Shown here: positions 36,084-46,059 of the stretch, piece by piece
Layout: the number at the start of each line of letters is the position of its first letter
Numbering within the stretch: the stretch's first letter is position 1
NCBI GenBank assembly: GCA_964016885.1
Contig: OZ024743.1
Span: 14,960,709-15,024,708, forward strand
From: Eledone cirrhosa
Taxonomy: Eukaryota; Mollusca; Cephalopoda; Octopoda; Eledonidae
Reading direction: 5' to 3'
Length of the DNA: 64,000 nt
The notes under the pieces: generated by a model
Told to the model about the DNA's origin: nothing
Databases searched by the model: none
What the model saw: only the letters and a program-made list of their open reading frames with translations
Translations under genes and position numbers: made by a program

Positions 36084-37125
36084 TCTTTTGTTTTAATGTT
36101 ATTAAGGAACATCACGAGAGTCTTCAATTCACCTTGGAGGAAGCAGAATTGCTGGGCCGGGATCCCAGTGATGTAGTGCACTGCTGGACCTGGTCGGCTC
36201 TTCGCTCGTGTTGCCTCAAGGATTGCCAACCTAGTGTGACCCCAAGCCAATGGAGCTAGAGCAAAGAATATATATATATACATATATATATATATTTATA
36301 TATATATATATATTTTTCAGATATAAAATAATGTCAGATCAAGTAAATGATGTGGGAACAAGTGAGAGGCAATTTTCAAACGCAGCTGTGTTCAGTACTC
36401 AAAGTGAACAAATTAAGTCGTGGAAGGGATACTGCTTAAGAAATCCCTCCCTAATTTCTCTCTTTTTCTCTCACACTTGGCTCACTCTACCTCTCTTTCT
36501 TTCTCCTTCTCTCTACTTCTCTTTGCTCCTCCACTTTCTTTCTCTCTAGTTAATACAGGAGACTCTACACCTAGCAGCCAGTTGATCTAACGCCCGTTCA
36601 TTCTGAATCATCCAAATAATCCCTCTTTTCTTCTGTCATTACATTTAACTTCCTCTCTAACCACCATTCAATTCTTCTCACTCTTAATGTCAAGTCTCTA
36701 AAAACGCATTGCTAATCGTCTTTTACATGCTGCAAACAAGTAGAAGTACTTTAAGGAGATCAGAACATCATTCTGGTCCACATTGTTAGCATCAGAATAT
36801 AGATCACCTTCGTTCCAACAAAACATCTAAAACAAAGCTTAATTAATATTAATAATTTCATGGCTTAAGCACCGAAATCAATTTTTCCCGATTTATCAAA
36901 CATCCGGTGTGACGCGATCGATAATAAAATGAGTCTTCTGTCGTCGTCGGTTAAGTTTGTTAAAGCAGAGATATTATAACATACATCTCAAAACATTATA
37001 AAATACACCTTTTATATTTCAAAGGTTTACATTTTTTAAATGAAGAAAAACAATATCTATAATATATTAATTTACATTTAAAACCCACAATACTCTTCCA
37101 ATCAGAAGCACAATACATCAATTTC
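36084..37125. other. Spacer with TA tracts
   Basis: GC-richer phrase at 36110-36255, TA tracts at 36268-36316, then pyrimidine-rich (CT) sequence to 36550. No domain recognised in any frame. Confidence 0.4.
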
Positions 37126-37204
37126 ACCCTCACGAGGTCGATAAAATAAAGTACCAGAAATGCACTGTGTAATTGCTGGCCTTGTGCCTAAGTAGAAACA
37201 ATTA
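37126..37204 (+). mobile_element. 5'-truncated SINE
   Basis: Only the 3' part is present: 'cacgaggtcgataaaataaa', then 'gcactgtgtaattgctggcc' and the tail. The break point lies within the body, different from the recurrent break seen at 46381, 49788 and 51745. Confidence 0.8.
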
Positions 37205-37741
37205 ACTTTGTAATTTCATTTAATTGTCGACAATGTTTTTGTCATTTCTTGTTAAAATGTCCTACTTCCAATAATTATGTTTATTTGGTTTCATTTACTA
37301 GCCTATGCTTGTGAGTGTTTGTGTAGATGTGTTTGTGTTTGTGTGCGTGCGTGTTTGTGTATCCATACATGCATATGCGTATATATACCTTATATATATA
37401 TATACATATATGCAATGGTATATATATTACATTAGATGCGTGAGGGGTTTCATTTTGGTGGCACTATAGTAAAATATATGTAGTGGAAATGGGTCGTTTC
37501 AGTTTGGTAAATGTTGCCATAATTTACAACACCTATATCTAGTTCACTAAAACTCTAGTGCTTGTATGTGTGACAATATATATATATATACATATATATA
37601 TAATGTTATAATTCAGGAAGGTCATACTGACAATAAAACACACGCACCTATTGGATTTCACTTAAATTTATTAAAAATTTCCGGTTGGTTGTTTGGTTCG
37701 ATACCCGGATGATTGTCTATATATTCTCGGCTGTTGTCGGG

Positions 37742-37783
37742 TCGTCCTGATGAGGACCAGTTAAGTTTGAAATGCATCGACGA
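37742..37783 (+). ncRNA. Type I hammerhead ribozyme motif
   Basis: Read 5' to 3': TCGTC (37742-37746, stem I); CTGATGA (37747-37753, core); GGAC, a 7-nt loop and GTTT (stem II: C-G, A-U and two G-U pairs); GAAA (37769-37772, core); TGCA, then T and C (37777-37778, the U16.1-H17 cleavage dinucleotide); GACGA (37779-37783). GACGA pairs perfectly with TCGTC. All invariant core bases are present. Stem III is only the palindrome ATGCAT, so cleavage would probably need a dimer, as described for hammerheads of Penelope-like elements. Activity is predicted, not shown. Confidence 0.7.
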
Positions 37784-38058
37784 TTATCCTCTTTGCTTCT
37801 GCTGGACACCACCAGGTGGCGATAGCCTCCGCAGTTGTTTTAATAGCTACGGATTTCTCTAGAAATACGGAATTCCAATACATATCTCTATGCAGCTATG
37901 CTCGAAGGTAAATCCTAAGTCTATGCTATTAAAAGGTGAACCAACTTAAACCGCTTCATATGCAAATGAGATTAATCACCTCATTTACATAGACGAGAAA
38001 ACTATATATACTGGCCTTTTTGCTAAGCCCAGCAGTCACACGAGTGTGAGGGATCATC

Positions 38059-38092
38059 CTGATGAGTACCATTTAAGTTCGAAATTTAAACT
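38059..38092 (+). ncRNA. Truncated second hammerhead motif
   Basis: CTGATGA (38059-38065), then GTAC, a loop and GTTC as stem II (one mismatch), then GAAA (38081-38084). The sequence after GAAA lacks the TC-GACGA cleavage and stem I strand, so this copy should be inactive. Confidence 0.5.
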
Positions 38093-38137
38093 CCACTATA
38101 TATATATATATATAGAGGAGCTTAAATTTCGAACTAT
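38082..38137. repeat. Small foldback centred on (TA)n
   Basis: 'agttcgaaatttaaactcc' is followed by a TA tract and then 'ggagcttaaatttcgaact'. The hammerhead 3' half is thus repeated in inverted orientation, forming a hairpin. Confidence 0.75.
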
Positions 38138-38207
38138 ATATATATAGATGCATAGACAGATGGATAGACAAATATATGCAAATCCTGAGTTAAAACGGGA
38201 GGTAACC

Positions 38208-38330
38208 ATGGTTAAAAACGTACTTAATACATTAGTAGAGCGTAAGCATCTCACTTAATATAGAAATTACTTCTAAATGACTAGAATTGTTTCATTGTTA
38301 TGGTCTCATCAAAGATATTAAGATAATTTC
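38208..38330. repeat. Dispersed repeat shared with 46060-46190
   Basis: 'tacttaatacattagtagag' and the following 'taagcatctcacttaatata' correspond to 46074-46120 ('ctcaatacattagtagagtg', then 'taaatattagatttaatatg'). Similarity then continues weakly to the 'cattgttat' phrase. Unknown family. Confidence 0.55.
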
Positions 38331-38374
38331 AATCCAATAGAACAGATCTTTTCACATTGAAGTCATTTATATTA

Positions 38375-38417
38375 ATATGACGTATATACTATATGCACAC
38401 ACACACACGTATATATA

Positions 38418-38477
<60 letters not shown>

Positions 38478-38683
38478 AAGAATCAAAGAACTGTTCAAAA
38501 CATTATTGTGCTTACAGCTGTTTCCTCCAAACCGAGGTTTGGATTCTTCGGAGCAATTTATTAATGCATGGACAGTTATATGACCTCCTTTTCAGCCGAG
38601 AGACATACCAATACATATTCAAACATTGATACATATTCAAACATTGTGGGTCAACATTCATTACAAAATTTAGAGTGGCAGTG

Positions 38684-38724
<41 letters not shown>

Positions 38725-38768
38725 TATATACGTGTGTGTGTGTGCATATAGTATATACGTCATATTAT
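38375..38768. repeat. Foldback element with about 58-bp arms
   Basis: The left arm at 38375-38432 ('aatatgacgtatatactata', then 'tgcacacacacacacg') is almost exactly the reverse complement of 38710-38768. It encloses about 280 bp that include a direct duplication 'catattcaaacattg' and (TA)n tracts. No coding capacity. Confidence 0.8.
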
Positions 38769-38772
38769 AAAT

Positions 38773-39065
38773 GAGGTATTCCAATACATATCTGTATACA
38801 GCTGTGCTCGAAGCAAAATTCTTATTCTATCCTATTATAAGTTGAGTCAACTTATACAGCTCTATATGCCAATGAGATTAATCACCTCATTTACAGAGAC
38901 GAGAAAGCTATACATTCTCAACTGTTTTCATGTCCAGCAGTTGCAAGAGCGAGACGGATCCTCCTCACGAGGACGCATTCAGTTCAAAATGCATCCACGA
39001 TTGTCTCCTTAGCCGCCGGTGCTTTTGAATAGCTACTGCTTTCTAAATGTTTATTTATAAAAATA
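38773..39065 (+). repeat. Second copy of the hammerhead-associated repeat
   Basis: Homologous to 37780-38090 in circularly permuted order: 'gaggtattccaatacatatc' at the start, and 'ctcatttaca', 'gacgagaaa' and 'ccagcag' in the middle. A decayed hammerhead at 38959-39000 follows (CTCACGA in place of CTGATGA; 'ttcaaaatgcatccacga' in place of 'ttgaaatgcatcgacga'). The unit start then reappears ('aaataccg'). The core is mutated, so this ribozyme should be dead. Confidence 0.7.
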
Positions 39066-39084
39066 CCGTATTTCATATATATAT

Positions 39085-39142
<58 letters not shown>

Positions 39143-39145
<3 letters not shown>

Positions 39146-39290
39146 AAAAAGGTCAGAACGACGCCGACGGCAGAGCCCTGCCGTTGGCGTTCTGACTCTT
39201 TTCCTACTACCCACTCTACTAGCCAAGGTATCGAGTAGTCTGGTGTGTTATGGTCCATCTGGTTCCTTACCACACTTCCTTCGTTATATA
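39143..39290 (-). repeat. Hairpin repeat, copy 1 (80-bp head plus palindrome)
   Basis: On the minus strand, an 80-bp head (39290 down to 39206; begins 'aacgaaggaagtgtggtaag') is followed by a near-palindrome. Its arms are 39143-39173 and 39178-39205 ('gtcagaacg' and 'cgttctgac', 'gacggcag' and 'ctgccgt'), and then (TA)n. The head matches 54861-54941, but the palindrome sequence differs. Confidence 0.8.
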
Positions 39291-39678
39291 TATACATTTT
39301 TATATATGTGGATATTAGTGTATGTGTGTATCTGCATGCTAGAAGCACTTAAAAATTCGAACGTTCTATATATACTTAGACTCCTTCTAACACACTAGCG
39401 CACACAGTAATCTACAGATAGCTATCTTAACTGTGTATGATTCTATGTTTATGCAATATATTTATGAGACTTTCATGATTAGGCTAGGTTTGTACGAAAG
39501 CGAACACTATGTGTGTTTTGTAACTATATATCGTCTTGAATATAATTACTGAACAATATCTCAAATATAAACCAGGAAAAATGCACCATTTAGAACAGTA
39601 GACAATATATTTGTTTCAACACCTTCCTAGCCTTAGTTGAAGTTTTCCTGTTATATCAGAAAGTTCAGAAATGTAAGA

Positions 39679-39680
<2 letters not shown>
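39291..39680. other. Spacer without recognisable gene
   Basis: AT-rich; nothing recognised. Confidence 0.4.
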
Positions 39681-39713
<33 letters not shown>

Positions 39714-39715
39714 GA
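39681..39715. repeat. (TAA)n at the 5' break of truncated LINE
   Basis: TAA/AAT tract directly before the truncated family B copy. It is a further case of a Dong/R4-like insertion inside TAA repeats. Confidence 0.9.
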
Positions 39716-40097
39716 GAACAATCAGGTGAAGGTGCTGTGGGATTTTAGGATACAGACGGACAAAAAACTGGAACACAATCGACCTGACCTGGTGATTGTG
39801 GACAAAGAAAAAAGATCGTGTCTGATTGTGGATGTGGCCTGCCCTTTCGACACGAGAGTGCAAGAGAAGGAGAGGGAGAAAATTAACCGATACCAGGACC
39901 TAAAGTGGGAGGTGAAAAGGATTTGGAACTGCCATAAAGTCAAAGTGATCCCGATTGTCATAGGCGCACTGGGGACTATCTCCAAAAATTTCCAGGGATG
40001 GTTAAAGAAAATCGGCCCCTTCACGCTTTTTGGAACGCTTCAAAAGGCATGCTTGCTTGGAACAGCAAGAACCCTCCGATACGTCCTGAATATCTGA
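39711..40097 (+). pseudogene. C-terminal fragment with intact restriction-like nuclease
   Basis: 128 codons. The nuclease core reads RPDLVIV, then after 14 residues from PD an aspartate (LIVDVACPFD), then KINRYQDLKWE, ending ALGTISKNF and TARTLRYVLNI. It is open, and it keeps cysteine and tryptophan codons at the positions that are stops in copy B. The ATG at 39711 is formed by the (AAT)n junction and is not the native start. Confidence 0.85.
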
Positions 40098-40178
40098 GGC
40101 TGCAGGTGGTGGCTTGATATTCATTCCAACGGACTTTCCAGTTAACCAACATCAATGACTGAGATTCAAGGAATAACA
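39716..40178 (+). mobile_element. 5'-truncated Dong/R4-like LINE, family B
   Basis: Only the last about 127 codons and the 3' UTR remain, joined at the 5' end to (AAT)n. The 3' UTR 'caatgactgagattcaagg' matches family B copy 1 at 25187-25207. The element ends in (AAT)n, which is immediately followed by Dong/R4-like copy A2. Confidence 0.88.
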
Positions 40179-40179
40179 A

Positions 40180-40180
40180 C

Positions 40181-40220
<40 letters not shown>

Positions 40221-40221
40221 T
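40180..40221. repeat. (AAT)n junction
   Basis: AAT tract joining the tail of the truncated family B copy to the first base of copy A2 (gctcccgtaag). Confidence 0.92.
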
Positions 40222-43200
40222 GCTCCCGTAAGTTTTTTGATTTTTAACATATTTAAATCAATTGTGAAAGAACAATTCTTAGCACAAATGTTGCATAAAG
40301 GCACCGAATGAGGTCCCATAAAGTTTCGGATCCATATTATATTGTTGTATCGCTCAAATATTCAATTTTGTATTATATATTTTGTATTCAAAAAAAGAAA
40401 ATGGTTATAAATGGAACAAAACACCCTCTGTCTACACTATATAGAACAGCGGCAATTTCAATTTCACCAACACCAGAAACTTGATACACTACCTATCCCA
40501 TCACACTAAATATAACGGCAACTTCACCGGCATCATAATAATAATTACTATTATTATTGTCTCAAATTTAAAAAAATGTTTAATTCAAATTTTACGGGAA
40601 TATGTCAACACAAAATATAATGAAAATATATATTAAACATACGAACACAAACTCATAGATACTATATCAGTAACCACAACACCACCGCTGCCACCACCCC
40701 ACCACATCCATCATCGCCGCCACCACTCATTCAATGCTACTGACACTATTCCCCTGTTAACTTGAGAGAGAAAAGGGAAGGTGGTGGTAGCACTAGACAA
40801 GAGAGAGGCTAGCAAAAGATATAAATAGATTGACTTGGTGACCTTGCCACGGACAAACGTCTACATCAACAATTATGGGACTGCTGGCTCACCCCTTCCT
40901 CACCAACAATATAAAAAGCCCCGGCACCACCACCGACATAGCCAGCAGCAATAACAGCCAACTACAACAAAAAGTATATTATATTATTGTAATGCACTGG
41001 GTGATTGCTGGCCTTGTCCCTGGAGTGGAGACAATTATTAATAATTTCATTCTTAAGCCACGCAATGCTCACATTAAGGAACCACTCATGATAATAACAA
41101 TTTAAAAAAAACAACAAAAAGAAAACCCCGTGACCAAGAAATACCGGGATGGCGGCCGGCGGGGAATAGCCATGTCTCTAGGGGAGAACGACCCCTCTAG
41201 TCTTGGTTGACACTCGTTCTAGAAGTGGTAACACGAAAAGATTACCCCTTGGCGGATAAGGATAAAACGCGACAAAATAAAGTAGATGTCTAATGATGAA
41301 ATCTCATACCGGATCGGCCGTCACCCGGGTAAAAAAGGGCCGCGTCCCTCAGAGAGGAACCAGACTGGGGTCGAAAAATCAGCTAATGGTTCAAACCTTC
41401 CCATCACTTCGGAGCTGGAGACCTCCCATAACCGGAATACTCCTACTGTTGGCCCTCCATGCTCACCACCAAGAAATCCAAAGAAAAAGAGAGAAAAATG
41501 GTCAAGGGAAGATAATAAAGAAGTCCTTGAGGCTTTCTACACTGCCATGTACTACCCATCAAATACATCGAATACAGAGCAAACATATATCAACTGGAAA
41601 AAGAAACATCCCGAAAACAGAGGCTATATTGACAGTAACAAACTAGCCAATATACGAAGAAATATTGTAAGAAAAAAGTTACTAACTGATATAGAAATTG
41701 ATCAGATCAAGCTATTAGCACAAAGTCAGCGAAGGGAAAATGAAGCATGTGTCAGTGAAAACGAGGTAAACTGTAACACTTCGAATCCCAGAGTTGGGGC
41801 GGAATCACTGGCAACAGAACAAATTAAAGAAAGGAGCGAAAAAGTGGAGGGAGTGCATGCTCAGGATGAAACTCCAAATGAAAATAATGAGATCGTAAAT
41901 GATAAAGAAATGAATGAGAATGAACTTGCCAACTTGAAGGATGAAATTATGATCGAATGGATGAAAATGAAAGAATCTGACATGGGGGAACGAGACACCC
42001 TCCCTAAGATCCAGAACTCCAAACAGAACCAAAAGATAATACACAAGACTAACATAATTCTCAAAAACATTATCATCACAAACAAAATAAACATTACTGA
42101 CTTAAATCATCTCTATTATGCATCGGCTAAAGTCACCATTCACTTATGTGGAGTGAAGATGAAAAAACAAAGGAATTCCCACAAGAAATCTACTTGGCCA
42201 GATAACATCAATCGCCAAATAAACCTTCTCCGATCTGACATAGAAATTTTAACAAACTATAAAGTAGGTGAACATGTTAAACAAACTAAACTTAGAAAAT
42301 TGAAAAAAAAGTACAGTATAAGATCAACATGTGACATAGACATGCTGATAGAAACAATCAAGCAAAAAGTGTCGGCCAAAGCTGCTCGTATAAGGCGCTT
42401 TGAAAAACGATCTAGATTCTATAAGTACAATAATATGTTCAAAAACAACCAAAGAAACTTCTACAGAAAAATTGGTAAGTCAACAATAACTGCTAAATCA
42501 ATACCACCCAAGGAGGAAGTGCAAGAATTCTGGGAAAAGATCTGGGCCGAAGAAAAAGTTCATAACATACATGCCCCATGGATAGACAGACAAATGAAAG
42601 AAACAGCTCACCTTGAAGAACAAACATGGGAAAATATAACAGTTGAACAGCTGCGCTTGGCTCTAAGAAAAACCAGCAAATGGAAATCCCCAGGAAAAGA
42701 CAAAATACAAAACTTTTGGATAAATGCCTTCACAGAGTCTCATGAGCTGTTAGCCCAACTTTACAATGAAATAGTTAAGGAGCCAGAAAAGATACCATCA
42801 TGGCTAGTTAACGGCATTACATTCCTGCTACCGAAGAATGATGAGACAAACAATCCCAAAAATTACAGACCGATAACCTGCTTGACCACAATGTATAAAA
42901 TTTTAACATCAGTCCTAACTGAATACACATATGACCACCTGATAACAAATGACCTATTTCCCATTGAGCAGAAAGGGTGTAAACGAGGCTCATATGGCTG
43001 TAAGGATCAGCTTCTGGTTAACAAAATGATACTGGAAGATTGTCATAATAGACACAAAAATCTATCGATTGCTTGGATAGATTATAAAAAAGCATTTGAT
43101 AGTTTGCCACACAGTTGGATTGAAAAATGTTTAGAGATTTTCAAAATATCCCCCGTTGTCAGGAGGTTTTTGTCATTCAGTATGAGGACATGGAGAACGA

Positions 43201-45076
43201 CACTCCTTTTGAATAGTGAAACAAAATCACTGGAAGCTGGAGAAGTTAACATTAATTGTGGAATTTTTCAGGGTGACTCTTTATCACCGCTTTTATTCTG
43301 CATCGCACTTATACCATTAAGTAAAATGCTCAATGAAACAAAACATGGATATAGAGTCTATGACAAAACCATTAATCACCTGTTCTACATGGATGACCTG
43401 AAACTATTCGCAAAAAATGATGAACAATTGCAAGGGCTATTATACACTGTGAAGCAGTTCAGTGATGACATTAAAATGGAGTTTGGACTGGATAAATGCG
43501 CCAAAGCAACGTTCACCAGAGGAAAGCTGCTGAAGAGTTCAGACATTAATCTTGATCGGGGGAACGTGATAAGAGAGCTTGATCAAGAACAAACTTACAA
43601 ATATCTAGGTGTTTGTGAAGGAGACGGAATCAAGCACTCGACAATGAGGGAAAGGATAAGGAAGGAATGTTACCGCAGAGTCAGAGCAATCTTAAGAACG
43701 GAATTGAATGCAAGGAATAGGATCGATGCCATAAACACGCTTGCCATACCAGTAGTAACCTACAGTTACAATGTCATCAACTGGTCAAGCACAGAGATCC
43801 GTAGGCTCGATACAAAAATCCGAAAATTCTTAACCATGCACAGAATGCATCACCCTAAGGCAGACATAGATAGAATATATCTCCCTAGGAAAGAAGGAGG
43901 ACGTGGGTTAATCCAGTTAGACATTGCGTTGAAAACTGCAACAATTGGATTATCCACATATCTAAGGGAATCACATGATTGGATGATCAAACTCGTTTTG
44001 AAACACGAAAGCACCAACAGATCATATTCCATTACAAAAGATGCACAAAGATACAGTAATGGACTACAAATTTCAGAAGTCCCATTTACTGCTGAAATGG
44101 AAAACACAGAAAAAGCAAAGCAGGTAAAAGTAACTGCAAAGAAAGAACTGCTACAGAAACTGGCTAAGAAATGGCAAGAAAAGCCTCTGTATGGAAAATA
44201 CCCAGAGCGAGCTAACAATCCTGATGTTGACAAAACTTTAACCCATCAGTGGTTGGCATCCTCTGGACTGAAATCGGAGACTGAAGGACTGATTATATCC
44301 GCACAAGATCAGTGTCTGCCAACAAAAAATTACCAAGCCAACATAATAAAAAATGGGTGCAGCCCATTATGCCGTGTATGCAAAAAACAACCAGAGACCA
44401 TTGACCATATAATTTCAATGTGCAGTCCTATAGCTCCAACCGAATACCTAAACAGGCATGACAGAGCTGCACAATACATACATTGGATAATGTGTAAGCA
44501 TTTTGACCTGCCCCATCAAAAGAATTGGTGGGAGCATCAACCACCTCCCATACTTGAAAAAGATCACATCTCAATCTTGTGGAACTTTAGCATCCAAACA
44601 GACCGAAAAATAGATGCAAATAGACCTGATATAATATTGAAGGACTTTCAAAGGAGGGTATGCCTGCTAATTGATATGTCTGTTCCAATAGACAAGAATG
44701 TATCTATAAAAACATTTGAAAAATTGAGCAAGTATAAGGACCTGGAGATAGAAATTGGAAAAATGTGGAAATTGAGAACTAAAACAATACCAGTGGTTGT
44801 AGGCGCTCTGGGAATGATACCTAAGGGGTCTGACGACTACTTATCGCAAATCCCAGGAAACCCGCGTATAGGAGAAATACAAAAGATAGTACTAATGGGA
44901 ACTGCCCATATACTAAGGAAGATCCTGTCAATATAAGTACATCACAAGTCTAAACACTAAGGATGCATGTGTGAATATGTGTGTTCTTTCTTGAACATGG
45001 CGGACCTTGTTGTCTCTTGAGGTCACTGGTTGTGACTTGGTGATAACTCGTATAAACATAAAGCAAGATAAATGCA

Positions 45077-45078
<2 letters not shown>
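40222..45078 (+). mobile_element. Dong/R4-like non-LTR retrotransposon, copy A2, apparently intact
   Basis: 5' UTR of about 1.06 kb, one frame of 1216 codons, 3' UTR of about 140 bp ending 'aagataaatgca', then (AAT)n. Both ends lie in TAA repeats. The 5' UTR contains the same SINE-tail segment (40986-41040) and structured block (41126-41215) as A1, and short repeats of 'caccaacacc'-type sequence. The lack of any lesion and the close similarity to A1 suggest recent insertion. Confidence 0.9.
41286..44936 (+). CDS. Dong/R4-like polyprotein: Myb-like, RT, CCHC, restriction-like endonuclease
   Basis: A 1216-residue open frame. A basic Myb-like region (KREKWSREDNKEVL) lies at about 68-150 and would help bind target DNA. 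A long charged linker follows. RT motifs are at about 525 (NYRPITCL), 597 (AWIDYKKAFD), 658 (GIFQGDSLSPLLF) and 701 (YMDD, catalytic). A C-x2-C-x8-H-x4-C motif lies near 1029-1046 (CRVC to MC). The nuclease core is near 1112-1130 (RPDIIL, PD-x14-D, then KYKDLEIEI). In this group the nuclease nicks the target and the RT copies element RNA from the nick. The ATG at 41286 follows a structured leader and matches A1. I place it in the R2/R4 superfamily, nearest Dong/R4 by motif style and TAA flanks; phylogeny is untested. Confidence 0.92.
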   Translation: MSNDEISYRIGRHPGKKGPRPSERNQTGVEKSANGSNLPITSELETSHNRNTPTVGPPCSPPRNPKKKREKWSREDNKEVLEAFYTAMYYPSNTSNTEQTYINWKKKHPENRGYIDSNKLANIRRNIVRKKLLTDIEIDQIKLLAQSQRRENEACVSENEVNCNTSNPRVGAESLATEQIKERSEKVEGVHAQDETPNENNEIVNDKEMNENELANLKDEIMIEWMKMKESDMGERDTLPKIQNSKQNQKIIHKTNIILKNIIITNKINITDLNHLYYASAKVTIHLCGVKMKKQRNSHKKSTWPDNINRQINLLRSDIEILTNYKVGEHVKQTKLRKLKKKYSIRSTCDIDMLIETIKQKVSAKAARIRRFEKRSRFYKYNNMFKNNQRNFYRKIGKSTITAKSIPPKEEVQEFWEKIWAEEKVHNIHAPWIDRQMKETAHLEEQTWENITVEQLRLALRKTSKWKSPGKDKIQNFWINAFTESHELLAQLYNEIVKEPEKIPSWLVNGITFLLPKNDETNNPKNYRPITCLTTMYKILTSVLTEYTYDHLITNDLFPIEQKGCKRGSYGCKDQLLVNKMILEDCHNRHKNLSIAWIDYKKAFDSLPHSWIEKCLEIFKISPVVRRFLSFSMRTWRTTLLLNSETKSLEAGEVNINCGIFQGDSLSPLLFCIALIPLSKMLNETKHGYRVYDKTINHLFYMDDLKLFAKNDEQLQGLLYTVKQFSDDIKMEFGLDKCAKATFTRGKLLKSSDINLDRGNVIRELDQEQTYKYLGVCEGDGIKHSTMRERIRKECYRRVRAILRTELNARNRIDAINTLAIPVVTYSYNVINWSSTEIRRLDTKIRKFLTMHRMHHPKADIDRIYLPRKEGGRGLIQLDIALKTATIGLSTYLRESHDWMIKLVLKHESTNRSYSITKDAQRYSNGLQISEVPFTAEMENTEKAKQVKVTAKKELLQKLAKKWQEKPLYGKYPERANNPDVDKTLTHQWLASSGLKSETEGLIISAQDQCLPTKNYQANIIKNGCSPLCRVCKKQPETIDHIISMCSPIAPTEYLNRHDRAAQYIHWIMCKHFDLPHQKNWWEHQPPPILEKDHISILWNFSIQTDRKIDANRPDIILKDFQRRVCLLIDMSVPIDKNVSIKTFEKLSKYKDLEIEIGKMWKLRTKTIPVVVGALGMIPKGSDDYLSQIPGNPRIGEIQKIVLMGTAHILRKILSI

Positions 45079-45126
<48 letters not shown>

Positions 45127-45272
45127 GAAGAAGAAGAAGAAGAACAACAACAACAACAACAATAATAATGACAACAACAACGACAAAAACAACAACAACA
45201 ACTTCAACAGGAGCAACATAATTAATTGCAGACAAGTAAATGCTTTCAATAACAGCGAAAATACACATAAAA

Positions 45273-45330
<58 letters not shown>

Positions 45331-45342
45331 GCTGCTGCTGCT

Positions 45343-45378
<36 letters not shown>

Positions 45379-45466
45379 ACTACTACTACCAATATAGCTG
45401 TTGTTGCTGCTGCTCTTGCTGATGAAGTTGATGAGTATGTTGATAATGTTGAAATATGATTATATG

Positions 45467-45530
<64 letters not shown>

Positions 45531-45538
45531 CGATGATG
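45079..45538. repeat. Cluster of six kinds of triplet microsatellite
   Basis: In order: (AAT)n about 45079-45125, (AAG)n, (AAC)n with (AAT) and (GAC) interruptions to 45202, (ACT)n 45277-45328, (GCT)n with ACT to 45392, and (GAT)n 45469-45530. It begins at the AAT tail of LINE copy A2. All homopolymeric-peptide frames across it are artefacts. Confidence 0.92.
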
Positions 45539-45870
45539 CCGGTGGTGATGCTATGTTGCTGTAGCAGTTGCGGTTATTGCGGTTATCGTTTCTTGTGCAG
45601 TTACTTCTGATGACTCCGTTAATAGTGATGATGCTCATGAATATAATTTACACCTAGTATTCCATTTTCACACTGTCGTCCAAATATGACAAAAAAAAAA
45701 AAATTATAAATAACAAATTAGGATTGATGGATAAATAGAAATATAAAGCAAAAACAAAAACAAAACCATCTAATGAAATATTTGTCTCACACCTGTACAT
45801 ACACAAACACAAAAACACAGTTTATATATATATATGCACACAAACACACACGAAGAGATAATAATATATA

Positions 45871-45952
45871 CAGGTAAAATTCCGTTATAACGAATACAGT
45901 TATAACGAATTTTTTTATACCCCGTGAATTCCGTTATAACGGAATCTCACTG
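45871..45952. mobile_element. 82-bp pogo/Tigger-like MITE
   Basis: Starts 'caggtaaaattccgttataa' and ends 'ttataacggaatctcactg', imperfect terminal inverted repeats of about 22 bp. TA flanks it on both sides (45869-45870 and 45953-45954), as expected for a Tc1/mariner/pogo-type TA duplication. The 'CGTTATAACGAA' phrase is typical of pogo-like termini. No transposase. Confidence 0.7.
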
Positions 45953-45971
45953 TATGTATGTGTGTGTGTGT

Positions 45972-46028
<57 letters not shown>
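45953..46028. repeat. (TG)n microsatellite
   Basis: Almost pure GT/TG dinucleotides directly after the MITE. Confidence 0.95.
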
Positions 46029-46031
<3 letters not shown>

Positions 46032-46059
46032 ATTGCGGGTTCAATCGTGTGTAACCATA

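Larger units (their letters stand above)
37680..38092 (+). repeat. 312-bp tandem repeat with hammerhead motifs (retrozyme-like)
   Basis: The hammerhead core starts at 37747 and again at 38059, a spacing of 312 bp, which defines a repeat unit running from the predicted cleavage point at 37778/37779 to the second motif. The second motif is cut short after GAAA and runs into (TA)n. A homologous segment lies at 38773-39065. Tandem units of about 300 bp bounded by type I hammerheads are the known architecture of metazoan retrozymes. The assignment here is inference from layout and motif. No protein is encoded. Confidence 0.6.

Noticed and set aside
45240..45640. Poly-Tyr, poly-Cys, poly-Met, poly-Ser and poly-Val frames
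   Set aside because: Translations of adjacent ACT, GCT and GAT triplet repeats.
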